This document shows, piece by piece, positions 42,528 to 55,231 of a DNA stretch of 64,000 nt. The DNA is taken from contig MZZL01000132.1 in the NCBI GenBank assembly GCA_002749535.1, forward strand, positions 154,723 through 218,722, read 5' to 3'. Both the position numbers and the translations under genes were made by a program. A model generated the notes under the pieces. The model did no database searches. It worked only from the letters and a program-made list of their open reading frames with translations, and was not told the origin of the DNA. Position 1 is the stretch's first letter, and each line of letters begins with the position of its first letter. Origin of the DNA: Apophysomyces variabilis. Its lineage: Eukaryota; Mucoromycota; Mucoromycetes; Mucorales; Mucoraceae.

Positions 42528-43548
42528 ATGCCTTGTTTCGTGCTGCAGGAACATGGAAGCATGGGCGCCAAGTCCAATGAACAAAAGAACTCGGCATCCA
42601 AGTACGATTTCGTCAAAGTGCGTGTACATCTCTCAGATCAGCACTATTACGTATTATCACGGTTTATTTTATGTCGAATGCTTACCGCAGCACGAATTGA
42701 CTATGGCCATGCACTTCGTATGGCTCTTGACTTGAAAAAACGCTTAGTAGACAAAGATCGACTGGACGTATCTCAGCAAGAGTTACAGTCTGAATTGTTT
42801 GCTCTTTTTCAACGTCACGGTTACGGGGAGGAGCATGTTCAGTGGTACAAGACAATGGCCGATTTTCATCATGAACGTATTCCTCTTGTTGTTCTTTTGG
42901 CTGGTACCGCTTCCATTGGCAAATCGACCATTGCCACCCGACTATCGGAGCGTCTCAATCTTTCATCGGTTCTGAAAACTGATGTTATTTATGACTTGAT
43001 GCATACCATTATGGAGTGAGTTCCTCCCCGTTCTTAATGCTTTTAAGTCAGCTAAGCTTAATGTTGTCCTTAGTGGTGTGAGACCTCCGAGACTATGGAC
43101 GCTGGACGAAATACACTTTGATCGTGAGTGTGCCCTGGTATGTCAAGGTAAAAGAGGAACGTACTGGAATGGTACGGTTGATCGTGACGATTTAGGACTG
43201 GATGCGGACTTATGCAAATCTGTAAGCGATGGCAAATCGATCATTATCGAAGGAGATCTTGTCAGCCATGCGTTACTGAAACATATGAATCAGTTTCAGC
43301 AACAGAGAGTGGTGGTGGCACCCTTTTTACTGACGCTGTCAGACGCTGACTTGCACCGCGACTTAGTGCAAGATTCTCGGGTCTTTGATCGTCTGCGTGC
43401 CTGGCAAGACACACTCCTAGCAGAAAACTCCAGAAAAGACAATCCAAAATTCAACGTGATTCAGGTTGATTTGGATAATCTACAGACTTCGATTGATTCA
43501 ATCCAAGCCATTGTCTTGGAAAGGATTGCTGCTCAAATGAGCAAGTAG
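42528..43548 (+). CDS. P-loop kinase of the LPA1 / 2-phosphoglycerate kinase-like family
   Basis: Two exons, 42528-43015 and 43074-43548, giving 320 residues. An N-terminal region YDFVKVRVHLSDQHYYVLSR, LDVSQQELQSELFALF and RHGYGEEHVQWYK precedes a Walker A loop GTASIGKST (about 126-134) and RLNLSSVLKTDVIYDLMHT. The second exon has SIIIEGDLVSH, the usual catalytic Asp/Glu region. This order and wording match plant LOW PHYTIC ACID 1 (LPA1) and related proteins, named after archaeal 2-phosphoglycerate kinase. Plant LPA1 affects phytate levels; the true substrate is unsettled. The fungal protein is shorter than plant LPA1. ATG 42528 is the first in frame after a stop, but an upstream exon is possible. 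The junction D-G at 43015/43074 is fixed by phase. Confidence 0.85.
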
Positions 43549-44353
43549 CTACTGTTTATTGAATCATATTTTGCGCTACTGTAAAACAATTCTGCGCCAT
43601 GAAAGCACCAAGTCTACGCTAAAAGTAAAATAATTTTATTTCATTAACCAAATCAGTTATGCTAGAAGTATACTTTCCTTACATGAATCTGATACTTCAG
43701 TGGGACACAGAATTCATTCGAGTAGCGAGAGATATAATTCATGGTTAGCAAATCGGAAGGGTACATTGCTGTCTTTTTATTTACCCCGAAGCTATCCCGC
43801 TGCTAATTGCGGGCACCAACGCCGCACCCCTCCGGAATGGACGTAAGCGAAGCTAACAGATTATTATCCAGCAAGTATTTACTGGCTTTTTTGGGGTTGA
43901 ACTCCGGAAATGGTTCGTGCTGTTCTGAAAAAGGGCACTAGTCCGGGCGAGAGCAATGTTCAGGGCAGCATTTTTGTCCCGGCCACGTGAGCCGTACCCT
44001 TTCTACAAAAGGCAGACTCAGGCAAACGGGGCCCCGAATCTCCGTAACTTTCCTATCCCATTGGCCGATCCAGCTTGGGTAGTTTGACTCTCGCCAGACT
44101 ACGACAAAACTGCGTGACGCCGGTTGAGCCGTCCCACTTCAGCAACGGACGTGAAGGTATCATACCTGCTGGCGCAAAAGTACTTTTGAGCTGGCAAAAT
44201 CTTGCAAGAAGCTAAATTTATCCTTTGTGTCCAACATCAACTGCCAATCAAATGTGATGTTTGCGTGTGGTTGTCTACCGAAAGCAGAAGCGTCTCATTA
44301 GATTCGCTTTCCGTTATTTTCTGTTCTTGCCCTGTTTATTGAATTTCCTCCTC
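43549..44353. other. Intergenic
   Basis: Between two tandem plus-strand genes. No gene is seen. It should contain the EXORDIUM-like gene's promoter. Confidence 0.55.
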
Positions 44354-45398
44354 ATGCGTCTTGCTGTGTTGATGTTAGCATGCCTGACTACCTGGGTCAC
44401 GGCTCAACAGCAACCAGGCGGCAATGACAACGGATTGACCGGGATTGCAAAGCAATACGCGGATTCTTTCCAGAATCTGGGTGGCCGAATTCTGCATGAT
44501 AAAGTGAATGGTAGAAGAATGAAATAACAAAGACTTCGTCTTATATGAGATTTCGTTAGTCTATCTGATTTTTTACGGTAACTGGACCTCCTCCAACGCG
44601 GCTTCTGAGCAGAGCATCTTTATGAATTTTGTTGACAAGGTCTCCACAACACCGTGGTTTAATACATGTAAAAAAAGGGAAAAGATAGAGAGACCTTCTT
44701 CCACTCATAACTTGAACCAGTTAAAGAATACACGGACAATCACGGCCGAAAAGTGACAGGTCCTTTGAATTTGGCCGCCGCCGTGAACGATGCTGGCAGC
44801 CACGGACTGAATCTGACGGATGTTAACACTCACAAGCAGATTGTTGTTGACGCTGTACACTCGGGATACCTATCACCAACAAATGAAATAGATAGTGAAG
44901 GATTCTACGTTCTGTTGGCTGGAAAAGATGTTACTGATTCGGGATTTTGCAACAATCACTGTGGTTACAATTATAACAGTGATCGCTTCCAATACATGTA
45001 TATTGGTTACCCAGGCCAATGTTCCGACAGGTTCAGTATCTATAGTTAACCCAATCTAGTTTTGGCTGACCATTAACCTTAGATGTATACCATCAATGAT
45101 CAAAGATGCATCCCCCAATAATAACCCTGCTGTCGATGCTGCGATTACTATCTTTTCTCATGAATTACAGGATATTCTTACTGATCCGCAAGGGGATGCT
45201 TGGGTTATTCGCAACGGTGAAACCAAGATAGAACTCGGCGATTTCTGTTCAGGTGGAAACGTATCACTGGATCAATGGTTCGGAAATGTCTCAACGACTG
45301 AGAATAATGCAAAGTATAATCTTGCTATTAATGACAAGAAGTATCTCGTACAAACCATATTCAGTCGTCAAAAGAAGGCTTGTGTCTTGGCATCCTAA
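44354..45398 (+). CDS. Secreted EXORDIUM / phosphate-induced protein 1 family protein
   Basis: Four exons with consistent phase: 44354-44510, 44560-44667, 44721-45030 and 45083-45398, giving 296 residues. Signal peptide MRLAVLMLACLTTWVTAQ. The body follows the phosphate-induced-1 pattern: GGRILHDKVNVYLIFYGNW (plant: ...hLVWYGNW), TTPWFNTFKEYTDNHGRKV, GFYVLLAGKDVTDSGFCNNH, CGYNY, AITIFSHELQDILTDP (plant ISVIGHELAEVSTNP), ELGDFC and KYLVQTIFSRQKKACVL. Conserved cysteines and the SHELQD helix are all present. In plants EXO proteins are apoplastic and promote growth; the fungal role is unknown. The HE-x-x-D/E element looks metalloprotease-like, but activity is not established for the family. Confidence 0.88.
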
Positions 45399-45581
45399 CC
45401 CTCCGCTACTGTATTACATAAACAAAAATAGAAATTTGCCAAAGATTGCTTACTCCTCCGAGGCATCCATTTCGTCTAACATGCCGCAAACCTAATGTTT
45501 CCAATAAACAGAGACATTCTCTTTTACTTCAAATCAAAAGAAACCGCTATACTGCTACATTTCAGTCTGTTATCATCTACT

Positions 45582-47601
45582 TCAGTCTTGAACATCTGTC
45601 TTTGTAGCTTGTGCAGTGTGATTATTGATAAACGTGTTCAGTGCCTCAGCAGTTTGGCTGATCCAATCTTTCAAGGGCATAATAGATGGATGACCAGTAA
45701 TGGGTCCTTCTATGGCATTGTCAAAATCAATCGCACCAATCCGAGAGAGGAAATCTGTTCCGAGAGGCAACTGCAGGATCTTTTGCTGAATTTGATCCCG
45801 ATGCTTCTTCACCACCTCATCATCCGCCAAAGCAGTAGCACGATATTGCCGAACCTTGGCGTCCCAAATCACGTCTTCCCGAATAAACTCTGCGATACTA
45901 TACATATGTTCCAGTAAGACTGGCTGAACATACAGCGTTTTATGAATCTGAGCAAGGATCTGGTCAAATCGTTCGCGGAAACTAGGTACCGAAAAGATAG
46001 CCTTGATCAAAGGCCTATTACGATGTTGATTCAAAAGGTCAAACCGATCCAAAACAGCCAAAGGATCAGTAGAAGAGTCGTTTCTAAGAGGAATCATGCT
46101 ATTTCCCATCGTCTGGTCAAGATCAGATGTGATCCATATATATCGATCTTCTTTCGGTTCATGGTACAAGAAGTAGTTGTGTGCCTGGCCAAGGTAGCCA
46201 TCTACATGACCCATTAGAACCTCCAGGGCGATGCTAAGTATGAACCATATAAGTTGTCGTCTTCTGCCTTTTCTTGTCATTAGTACTTACTTTTTGAGAA
46301 AGATATCGACATCTAAATGTCTGCTCCATGCGTCCTTCAAGTCTTCCGCTGCCTCTACTTCCGGATTCTTTATAAATTCCATAAATTCGATCAGGTTTTG
46401 AAGACCATTATCTTTTCGTGAGGCTTCCTGAGAGATCTTATAAAGTGTTTCTCCACCAGAGATATAATCCGAGGGTCTGGGGCCCAAATAGTCAAGATTG
46501 GCTCCACCATTCAGCTTTCCAGGTGCCATCGGGTTCTCCGGCATGCTGCCTTGGTAAAGCACACCATGCTTGTATTTCTTGCCTTGTCCAAAAATATTCT
46601 TTAAGAATGGGTTCTTGTAATGATCAATCATGCCATATAATCCAAGTGGTTCCTCATTGATAAATAGCCTGACCTATGTTTGAGCGTCCTTGGCTTTTTG
46701 TAGGAGCCCAAATAGCTCTTTTGCACAAACCTGATAAACGAGGATTGAGACGCTGGTAAACCGGCAGCATCCAGGATATCATAGTACAGCTTCTCTCGCA
46801 TAAACGTTGGATCCGTCACACATGCTCGTAGTTTAAACCGACGGTAACCACCAAGGGATAATGGGTTGTCTTTAGAAATGTGGAAATTGAAAGAAAACTT
46901 TTCGAACAACCGAGACGTTTGTCCACCTAGCTGAAATTTGACATTTTCGAACTGTCGTAATTCGCTCCCACTTTTCCAAAGCTATCATCAGCTGGAAAGA
47001 AGAGATAGAAAACCTCTTTTTCTTACACTACCTAATGTGCGTCATATTGACATTGATGGCAAAAGATTCCAAATAATTGTCATACAACTCGCGCAGATCT
47101 TCCTCGGAGGCTTTAACATGAATGGTTGGGATTTCATCCAAAGGGTGAGCAACACCACTGTCAACCGGCGTATAAGTACGAGGAAACACTTCCGGTAAAC
47201 TCTTTGGTTTTCTGCCCTGAGTGAACGTGCGTCCATAAAAGTCATGTGCTGGAGCTGACAATGGCGGTCTAGTAAAGCTTTCTTCATCAATGACTGTTCC
47301 GTTCTCGTATACTTGTAGATAATGGTAGGATCTTAGTGCGGGAGCATAACCGATATGCAGCAAAGGATCCATGTCTGACCGTTCGAGGACATATACTGCT
47401 TCTTGCCCGTCCTCGATGTGGACAGCCATTTTGGCTTGTGTATCCTTGCCTAAAGGGCATATAACCTTGAACAACGCAACATCGGTAGCCTTGACAACAC
47501 TAAGTGTGAAAGCAAGTACTAATGTAATAACGATGCCATATCAATTTCAAAGTGAGTTGCAACCACAAGTAAACCATACAGCAAAGTACTAGCTTCCGCA
47601 T
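45582..47601 (-). CDS. cotH: CotH-like secreted protein, copy 3
   Basis: Exons 47499-47032, 46964-46731, 46668-46291 and 46233-45582 are fixed by phase. A small first exon starting at the ATG at 47601 (MRKLVLCCMVY) supplies the first half of a signal peptide, joined by an intron of about 65 nt ending at 47500; its exact donor (47567 or 47564) is undecided. Core landmarks: GLYGMIDHYKNPFLKNIFG, DPTFMREKLYYDILDAAGLP and WITSDLDQTMGNS with D-x-D. Exon 46964-46731 is 234 nt, as in the other two copies. It is more divergent from copies 1 and 2 than they are from each other, and it has one more intron in the leader. Function by family: cell surface or spore coat. Confidence 0.9.
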
Positions 47602-47896
47602 AACGGAGAAATTAAACGTACGAAAACGTACGGGAATTTTTGTATTTCATAATATATCATTCGAAAAGTTTGTTTGCTTAGATAATAATATGAACCGTTT
47701 GCTGTCCGCTTTGTTCTCGGACCATATCTCGATGTCTAAAAGCAGTAGTGATTCTGTTATCCAGCAGCGAGTTTACATACATATAAATAGTTAGAATTAT
47801 TTAAAAGAAGGGGGAGAATTAAACAGGAACCGAAGAAAAGCGGCCACTTTGCTCATACACGCTAAACCAGTAGCGTCCTTGGGCGTCTAAATAATA

Positions 47897-49491
47897 CTAC
47901 TTAAACATACGAAAATCATTATTACTCCATTCCGGGCGGTCCGTCAAACGGCTAGGTCTGTCCATGGAAAAGGAAGAGGTGGGATCAACCTGAGACTCTG
48001 TGTTTCTAAGCGGGCGACTGTTCAACGCAAAAGTAGGTGCCGAGGTTGTTTGGCGATCTGCACCGGTAAAAGGATTTGCAGATGGCTGACCAGTGAAGGT
48101 TGCAAGCGGATGATGAAGTTGCGAACCGGCTGTCTTGGCCTCAGGTGGCACTTTGACTTGCTTCAAGTCTATCACATCATTGGTTTCTTCTGTTCGAGAT
48201 TTTGATCGCTTGGCTGAATCACTTGTTCCTTTACTGCGAAGGTAGCGGATGGCCTTATTGAATATTTTTTAGATAAATTACATGCGTATTAGTTTTATTT
48301 TATCCGACTTAAATAAATTTGAACTATTTACCATGCCACAGTTCTCGCAAAAGGCTTGGCTGGGTAAACGTGTGTAGTCCACTCTTAGAGCTTCAACCAG
48401 CAAAGTTGATTCGATCAGCTGGAAATAAACGGTAAAGGACTGTAGCACATATTTTAGGTTAATATGCCATACTTTATACGATACTCGAATACTCACGTCA
48501 GAACGGTCGCCTATAAACTCTGTCACCTTCAAAAGGTTCATAATGAGATTGACAACAAAGGTCAGGATTAAACATGAAAGCGATTTACGGGCGATATATT
48601 CGATCACGCGATTGTGCTGGCTCATCAACGATTTGGATGTGCTGATATGCAGATAAAGTCTATCAAATTCCTCAATGTAAATCCTCGTTGCCAATGTGTT
48701 GCCAACCAATTCTATTTTACCTTCGGACAAACATGCCACTGAGGAACAAATTATTCAGTACATCAGCAACGAAATTCAGGATGATGACGCCCGATCCCCT
48801 GTTATCGTCATTAGTCTTGCCCACATTCACAACGTTTTTCCACGCTATACCATTTCGTAAGACATGTTGCACCAAGCAGCACTTCCTGTTTCATAATATC
48901 CACTTGAAGCGAATAGAATGCAAGTTCATAAGGCCAATCAGCAAATCGCAATGCGATAAGAAAAGCGCCAACTATCTTGATCCACCTGGAATGTCGATCG
49001 GATTCAAGAATGACCAATCGCATAAACATAACAACATAGAAAAGTATATAGGCTATATAACATAGCAATGTTAGTCGTTATTGGTCGTTCAACTGTAGCT
49101 GCGTTCTAACCGATATGCCATAATCTAAAAAAAAAGAATTCGTTGATTAACCATTCATGTAACTTTAGTCGTGCCCCAAAACCTACGAAACAAGTAGCGG
49201 GAAAAAGGCGCAAGTGGTAATTTCAAATAAGGGTATGAGACCGAATAGGAATCGATGGATGAAAAAGACGACGACTTGAGCCATGTTTACTAGATGACTA
49301 CATAAGGTATTATTGCGTTTTAGGAACATCTTGTAATGAGAGACTGATGGGTTTTACATTTTTCCATGGGTTCGTCGATATTGCCTATAGCAAGCCATGA
49401 AATTGCGTACAGATATAACGACGGCAAGCCACATGCCGACCATATTGATACGATCGACGATGCGTTCTCCATAAGGTGATAGTTGAATCAT
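47897..49491 (-). CDS. Multi-pass membrane protein, unknown family
   Basis: A gene of at least six exons, only partly resolved. First exon from the ATG at 49491: MIQLSPYGERIVDRINMVGM then WLAVVISVRNFMACY. Next VVVFFIHRFLFGLIPLFEI, then YILFYVVMFMRLVILESDR and IVGAFLIALRFADWPYELAF. After a 52-nt intron comes VIILNFVADVLNNLFLSGMF, then KSLSCLILTFVVNLIMNLLK and FTVYFQLIESTLLVEALRVD, and FCENCGM. The tail is Ser/Thr/Pro-rich with NPF. About six or seven hydrophobic segments. I do not recognise the family; the splice near 49190-49050 is unresolved. The cytosolic-looking tail holds ANPFTG, an EH-domain-type NPF motif. Confidence 0.6.
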
Positions 49492-50100
49492 GATACCTCG
49501 ACCCTACGCTTAATTTCGCAGGGAAACACAGTCGCTGTCGTCGTCTTTTCCTTCTTTTTCTTTGTCCTCTTTTCGCAAGAAAACTGATCCAAAAGCGAAA
49601 GTAATCTGACGAAAATATAAATGAAGAAGAAGAAGAGATGGAAGACTAAAACTTTTTTTATAAAACCGGAAAGCCACGCTCTTATTCGTTATATAGCAAC
49701 TAGGTACCGGATGCGGGAGTTTGAAAAATTAAAAAGGGGAAAAAAAAGTTTGGAAATTGCTGAAGCACAAACGTTACTTCCAGGCTATCCCGAATGTGCT
49801 AAGCTTACCAATCCCTAAATGCGTCTCCGACTTTCCCGCTAGCGAAATAAAACAAAGCGTTTTGTCTAATGAACAACAACGAACGTTACTCCAGTAGCGC
49901 TGGAAAGAAGTTAAGGTTTGTTTAGAACAAAGATAGTAAGAACCATTGGCTAAGTTTCATCAACGATTGCTTTCTTGCTACCCCGCTTTTCGTGGAGAAG
50001 AAAAAGATGGAACCAATGGTTCGCATCCCATTTTGAGGATTAAACTGAGTTACAAGTGATCGGCGGTACAACAAAAACCCTTCAGGGCTTTTTCTCATTG
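49492..50100. other. Intergenic
   Basis: Between the membrane protein start and the subtilase stop, both on minus. A Lys-rich plus-strand frame at 49621-49818 reads through a purine-rich stretch that is probably the membrane protein gene's leader on the other strand. I see no gene. Confidence 0.55.
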
Positions 50101-53100
50101 TTATCCTATCACGACGAATTGATGGGAGTACCAAACATCCCAGTCATCTTGCTTTTGCGGGTCGCCAAAGATCTTGAGTGCCAAGGCACGGAGTCTAAAC
50201 GTACCGTTGGAAACAGATCGAATAGACCAGTTGCCGCCTGATCTCAATATAAACCGCCCTCGCCATTCATAAACATAATCCGAACTGTCACTGCCATGAT
50301 CGTTCCGTGAAACCCAGTGGTCCGTGCCGTGTGGAAGATCGCCCACAGTGGTATCATTCTGAACGAGCTGAAGTTTGGCGATCGCACTAGGACTTCCCAT
50401 ACGAGTATACAGATAAAGCACATCCCCAGCCCGAAAATTGTAGACCGGAATATTGTCGTTATTTTTGTACCACGACCTTTGGTGGATCACGGCTTGTCCC
50501 ATACGAGTGCCGATATATGGATATCCTTGCTGAAACGGATGTTACAGTTATAGATGCTTTCAACTTTCTGTGTCTCTCTACCTTTCTATCGAATATAGGT
50601 AACTCGCGTTGATTACCAAGTGCACCGTAGTATGGCACATAGATTGACCTGGTTTCATTATAGTCCCCTTCATTTACGACAATATACCCACCATAAATCA
50701 GGTGAGGTATACCTGATGCGGGTTGTCCAAAAGTGGTTTGGAGATTACCAATTTCACCAGCTTGTAGCACAATCTGAGCCTGCTCAAAGCTCACTAGACC
50801 ACTCACTGATTGATAATTGGGCTGCGCAACCGGAACAGCACTTCGGACAAGGTCATACCCTATGAAAGGAGTGGTTACAAACGTTATTAATGCATATATT
50901 ATGTCAAACCAGAGACTGCTGCCGCCGGAAGATGAGAAAGGCGATACGTTTTGGTCTTGTTCGAAGTATTTTCTATGCTCAGTGTTGCTGTACGAACGAA
51001 ATTCTCAGTATCATTCAGTGCAATCTTATATGGCTCGACGTTCGTTGTGCTATGGATCGCATCGTGGATCTAAATAGCGATGCTTTTTAGCACAGTGTAA
51101 CGTGAACTGAAACATCATTTACGCAACCTGTATTAGTCCGGAGCCTTGTCGAGCAGGTGAATCAAGAGCTTTTCGATTTGGAGCTAGGATCGGCATAGCG
51201 CTGTTCATAATCGCCCTTAGCACAACCACAGGCGCACGTTGTCCTGTTGCTTGCATGTACAAAGCGATACAACCAGACACATAGGGCTATATCCAATTTG
51301 AAACAGTCAAATTACATTCTCCAAGGAATGATGAATATAAATCTAAAAGATAAAAAAAAAAAGGAAACCCACTTACTGCTGCCATGCTCGTGCCACTTAG
51401 CGTGGTATAGCTTCCTGCCGTGACCTCCACGTGTGAATTAAGTTTTACTATAGTGATGATAGTGGTATAAAAGTAGACTTACCGAGTTTTACAGGAAATG
51501 TAGAATAGACTTGTCCACCCACACCAGCGATGTCTGGTTTCACGTGAAGCTGCAACCCCACACAGACAAAAGCACATGTATCAGACAAAAAAAATAATCC
51601 TATTTTCTTCTTGATTTCCCATATACTGACCTCTGGATCAGGTCCCCATGTTGAAAACCTGGTATGAATTTCCTGTATTGGTTAAATTTGAAAAGATTGA
51701 AGACGAGAAAAACACCTACACAGATACCATGCCAGCCGTCTTTACTTCTACAGGTGCAGTGACAAATTCTAAGGCCGCCGATCGCTCGGTTGCCAGTAAG
51801 CGTTCCATCTTCTCCCCGTCAACTGAGTTTATAATAGCAATAGGGATGTGCACACGTGTCCGATCCCGTAAACTTATCGTGTTCCTTGCTAAATCCGTTG
51901 CAACCAACATCCCTGTCCCACCAGCATTCTGCACATTCCTCGCCATTTGAGCCCATCCGCAGCTTCCAGGATTGACCAGAACAATATGTTGAGCCAAATC
52001 TTGCTGAATCGGAGCACATACGTCGATGGCTCGGACCGAAAATCGTTGAATCGGTTCTGTAGGAAAACGCTTGGAGGATACTGTCCCGTATTCTTTTGCG
52101 GCAGTCAAGATGAATCAGTATTTCGAAAACACAATAGTTTAAGCTCTCTCACCAAAAGTGCCTAATATGGCTGTGTCATTGACTAATCTGACGACATGAC
52201 CGAGCTTCTCTCCATTGTCTACAGACGCCACCGCCAAAACGTTTCGACCGATTGCAGGTGACGGGGTTCGTGCGATCCCTGATATAGATATACCACACGT
52301 GTTTCATCAAAATCCCGAATTTACCCTGTTTTGTTCAAATATACCGTCTTTTCCCTCGTTGCCTTGAGCTACTACGACTAAAATTCCCTTTTCCACTATG
52401 CTAGACAATGCAACAGCAAGCGCATCCTGGATATGGTATAAACATGTATCATTTGTGCCATATAAACAACTTACTTCTTCCCAAGCACTTTCACCCCCGC
52501 CAAGAGACAAATTTAGAATGTCCATACCGCTTTGGGCTGCCATTTCGCTTTTAAAACACGAAATTAGTTATCGCCAATCCACCAACTAAATTTTATCATA
52601 TCTCTTTCTTATCTAGGTTTTTGCTCTTCTTATTATCTTCTCATTTTTTTTCTCGTTCGTTATCACCTACTTACGCTGCAGCCAAAATAATATCGTCGTC
52701 GGTGTCACCACTGCATCCAAAAATACTTTGTTTTTCGATTTTCGGTCAGATAAGAACCTTGAGTAATCCCTAGGCACACACCCACACTTACCGCCAGACC
52801 CCTAATTGTACCTCTGGTGCCACACCTTCAAAACGCTGCAGAATGGAATAAGAAAACTTTTTGTATCCTACAAATTCCACACAAACCTTGAGCGTGTCAT
52901 TTGCTGCTATGATGCCTGCAACATGGGTACCGTGACCATCACAATTATCGCTAAGCAACGAAAAGCCCAGTGTAAATATTAGTGATGCTGGCAATAGGAG
53001 CCCTATTCTACTATACCCAAGATCAACCTACAATGGGTCATCGTCCGGTGTTGGACCTTTATCTGGACTATAAGAATCACCCACTAAATCATGGCCGTAT

Positions 53101-53791
53101 CTGACAAGACACCCTTCCTAATTTGTCCATGATCCACTTTTTTCTTTAGAGTGTGAACCGTTGGGCTTTTTTCCCCTTTTTTTACCCCAAAACAACCTCC
53201 CAAGGATGGATGCGTGTAGTCTATTCCGGTATCGAGAATGCCAACTTTAATGCCTTTCCCCGTCCACCCTTCTGTTTTTGAACGGTCAACTCCAGTAAGT
53301 CGATGAGCGGCATTTAAATTCGGTAAGCCACCGTCTAAGGCCGTATGGAGATCAATGTGTACTTGTGATGGGTGTGGACGAGCGTAACGTTTTCCAGGCC
53401 AATAGCGGTGGACATAGGGACAAGATGCCAATGTCTGAGCAAGAAATATGGATGGCTTCCAATCATCTTCTGTGTGGTTTGACTGCAAGCTCGTTGCAGA
53501 AATGTGCAAGGAGGGAGAAATATGAATGGACATACCATTCATTATATCCATAAATCGATAGCGCACAGTGACATTTACGCCATGGTTTTCAAGGTAGGCC
53601 AAAAAGGCGTCTTGGTCTGCTTTGGCTGCCTGCCGGTCACTGGTAGGGGATCTGAACTGAACGGTATATCGGTGGGCAGCTTTTCGTTGACGATGTCCTT
53701 TGTAAGGCTGATGCTTATGGTATAAATGATGGCTGGCTGCGGTTACACATGCAAACAGCCAAGTACAAGCAAAGTACCATAAAATTTTCAT
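50101..53791 (-). CDS. Secreted subtilisin-like serine protease (S8) with PA domain
   Basis: Many-exon gene, about 12 or more exons. The ATG at 53791 gives a signal peptide (MKILWYFACTWLFACVTAAS). A propeptide-like segment (HRYTVQFRSPTSDRQAAKAD) is followed by the catalytic blocks: Asp in GIKVGILDTGIDYTHP, His in DGHGTHVAGII (about 52910), the substrate/oxyanion region VVVAQGNEGKDG, and Ser in TLSGTSMAA (about 51390). A protease-associated insert is visible (VLVNPGSCGWAQMARNVQNA) at about 52000-51850. The C-terminal third carries Fn3-like beta sequence (IYVPYYGALGNQRELPIFD). Layout matches minor extracellular proteases (Vpr/C5a-peptidase-like) of fungi. One junction is fixed: GGCFG, intron, EGCLVRYGHDLVGDSY. 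All three catalytic residues are present, so it is probably active. Confidence 0.9.
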
Positions 53792-55231
53792 GATGACAAA
53801 GCAAACAAGAAAAACACTCACACAATCACTCACACAAGAGCAATAGGGCAATTAAATTCAAGGTTGGGAATCTTCACAATGGGAAGAATCAATCGATTTG
53901 GTTCTAATCAGGATATCATTATTATTTTACATTCTTCACATAGAGAGACAGTTAGATTGGTATTACATAGCGTTGTACGGCACTATCAGATAAGGTTTAT
54001 TATGAGGTCATTTTGGGTTGGCAAGATTTCCCGGGCAGCCAAGTGGTTCCCACAGTAATCTCATTGACCGGCGTTTCAGCATTCCGAGAAAACCTTTGCT
54101 TTTTTTTTCCTTGGCTCACCTCCCTATGGTTTGCTGGATTGAACTAAAGTAAGGCAGGTAATAGGGAAGACTCTTTTCCCAGTTTTGTATAAGGTTACCC
54201 CATTCCCTGGAAATGCTTCCTAAATTGGATAGTAGGAGCGAATCATCGTTTCGATCAGACACTTCTTCTTATTCGACTGAGCACACGGGAAGAACGGGAG
54301 GAGTATCACTTCTGACTTTGATTTTACCCGATGAGGAGTCTGGCAAGACCTCTCTCTCCCGCTAGAAATGAATGCTGCTATCAGTTGGGTGGAGAACGGA
54401 ATTTTAAACAGACGACGTATCGGGATAGACAGATAAGATAGCTTATAAGAAGAAGTGAGGCATTATGGGTCCTGGCTAGTGAAACCAACAGGTGAAGTGA
54501 ATTGAAAATGCATCAAGTAAATATGAAACAATTCGCCTTTCTTTCCACATCCTTTCCTTTTTCTCTTTTTTCTTTTTTCGTGTGAGAATGAACCTGAGAG
54601 GTCCGGGAAGATCCCAACCCTTCTCACGACTTCATTGGGTTTGTGTTGGGTAGCGGAAACTGAATCGCACCGCGGTAACGGGGACACAACCTAATCTCGG
54701 CGTTTGGACAGTGGTACCACAAAGGATCTGAGGCAGACAAAGCCAATCTGACATAAACTCCTGACCGCATGACCTATTATACTTCTTATTGAGGACATTT
54801 ACAAGAAAACAAAAAGGGTTCGTGCGAAAATAACTATAATCTTCAAATTTACCAACGCAAAACTCCATCACGTAAATAACTCGTAAGAAATATCTTTTTC
54901 TCTATGGTGATGGCTGCACAACAATAAGAACTCCGTTCCATAAGTGGAATGATGATTTGTTAATAAGGAAACCGAATTAAGTTTGAAGGTCATAGGTCCA
55001 AGTTGCCCATGTCGAGCGGTATTTGGTAACTAAAACCTAACTTGCCATCCGCGAACCACTTAGGTCTCTCGTTCGATAGCGGAGATAGCCGGGTTAGGCG
55101 CCTATTTTATCCAAGGGCGGTTTCAAACCGCAAGATTTTTTTTCTATATAAACCTCTTACCTTCCACCGAGTCAAAGGTCGATCCCCACACTTTTTTTTC
55201 TTTTATTTTTTAACCCTTCAACCTTCCCTAT
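53792..55231. other. Divergent intergenic region
   Basis: Between the subtilase (-) and the transporter (+). Contains the transporter's TATA box at 55146-55153. Short frames at 53864-54058 and 54463-54871 are not supported. I see no gene. Confidence 0.55.
55146..55153 (+). promoter_or_regulatory. TATA box of the amino-acid transporter gene
   Basis: TATATAAA 86 nt upstream of the ATG at 55232, followed by a CT-rich leader ending ACCTTCCCTATATGG. This is a strong core promoter, and the gene also shows C-ending, highly expressed-type codons. Confidence 0.6.

Noticed and set aside
49621..49818. Lys-rich plus-strand frame
   Set aside because: Mirror image of a CT-rich leader on the minus strand upstream of the membrane protein gene.
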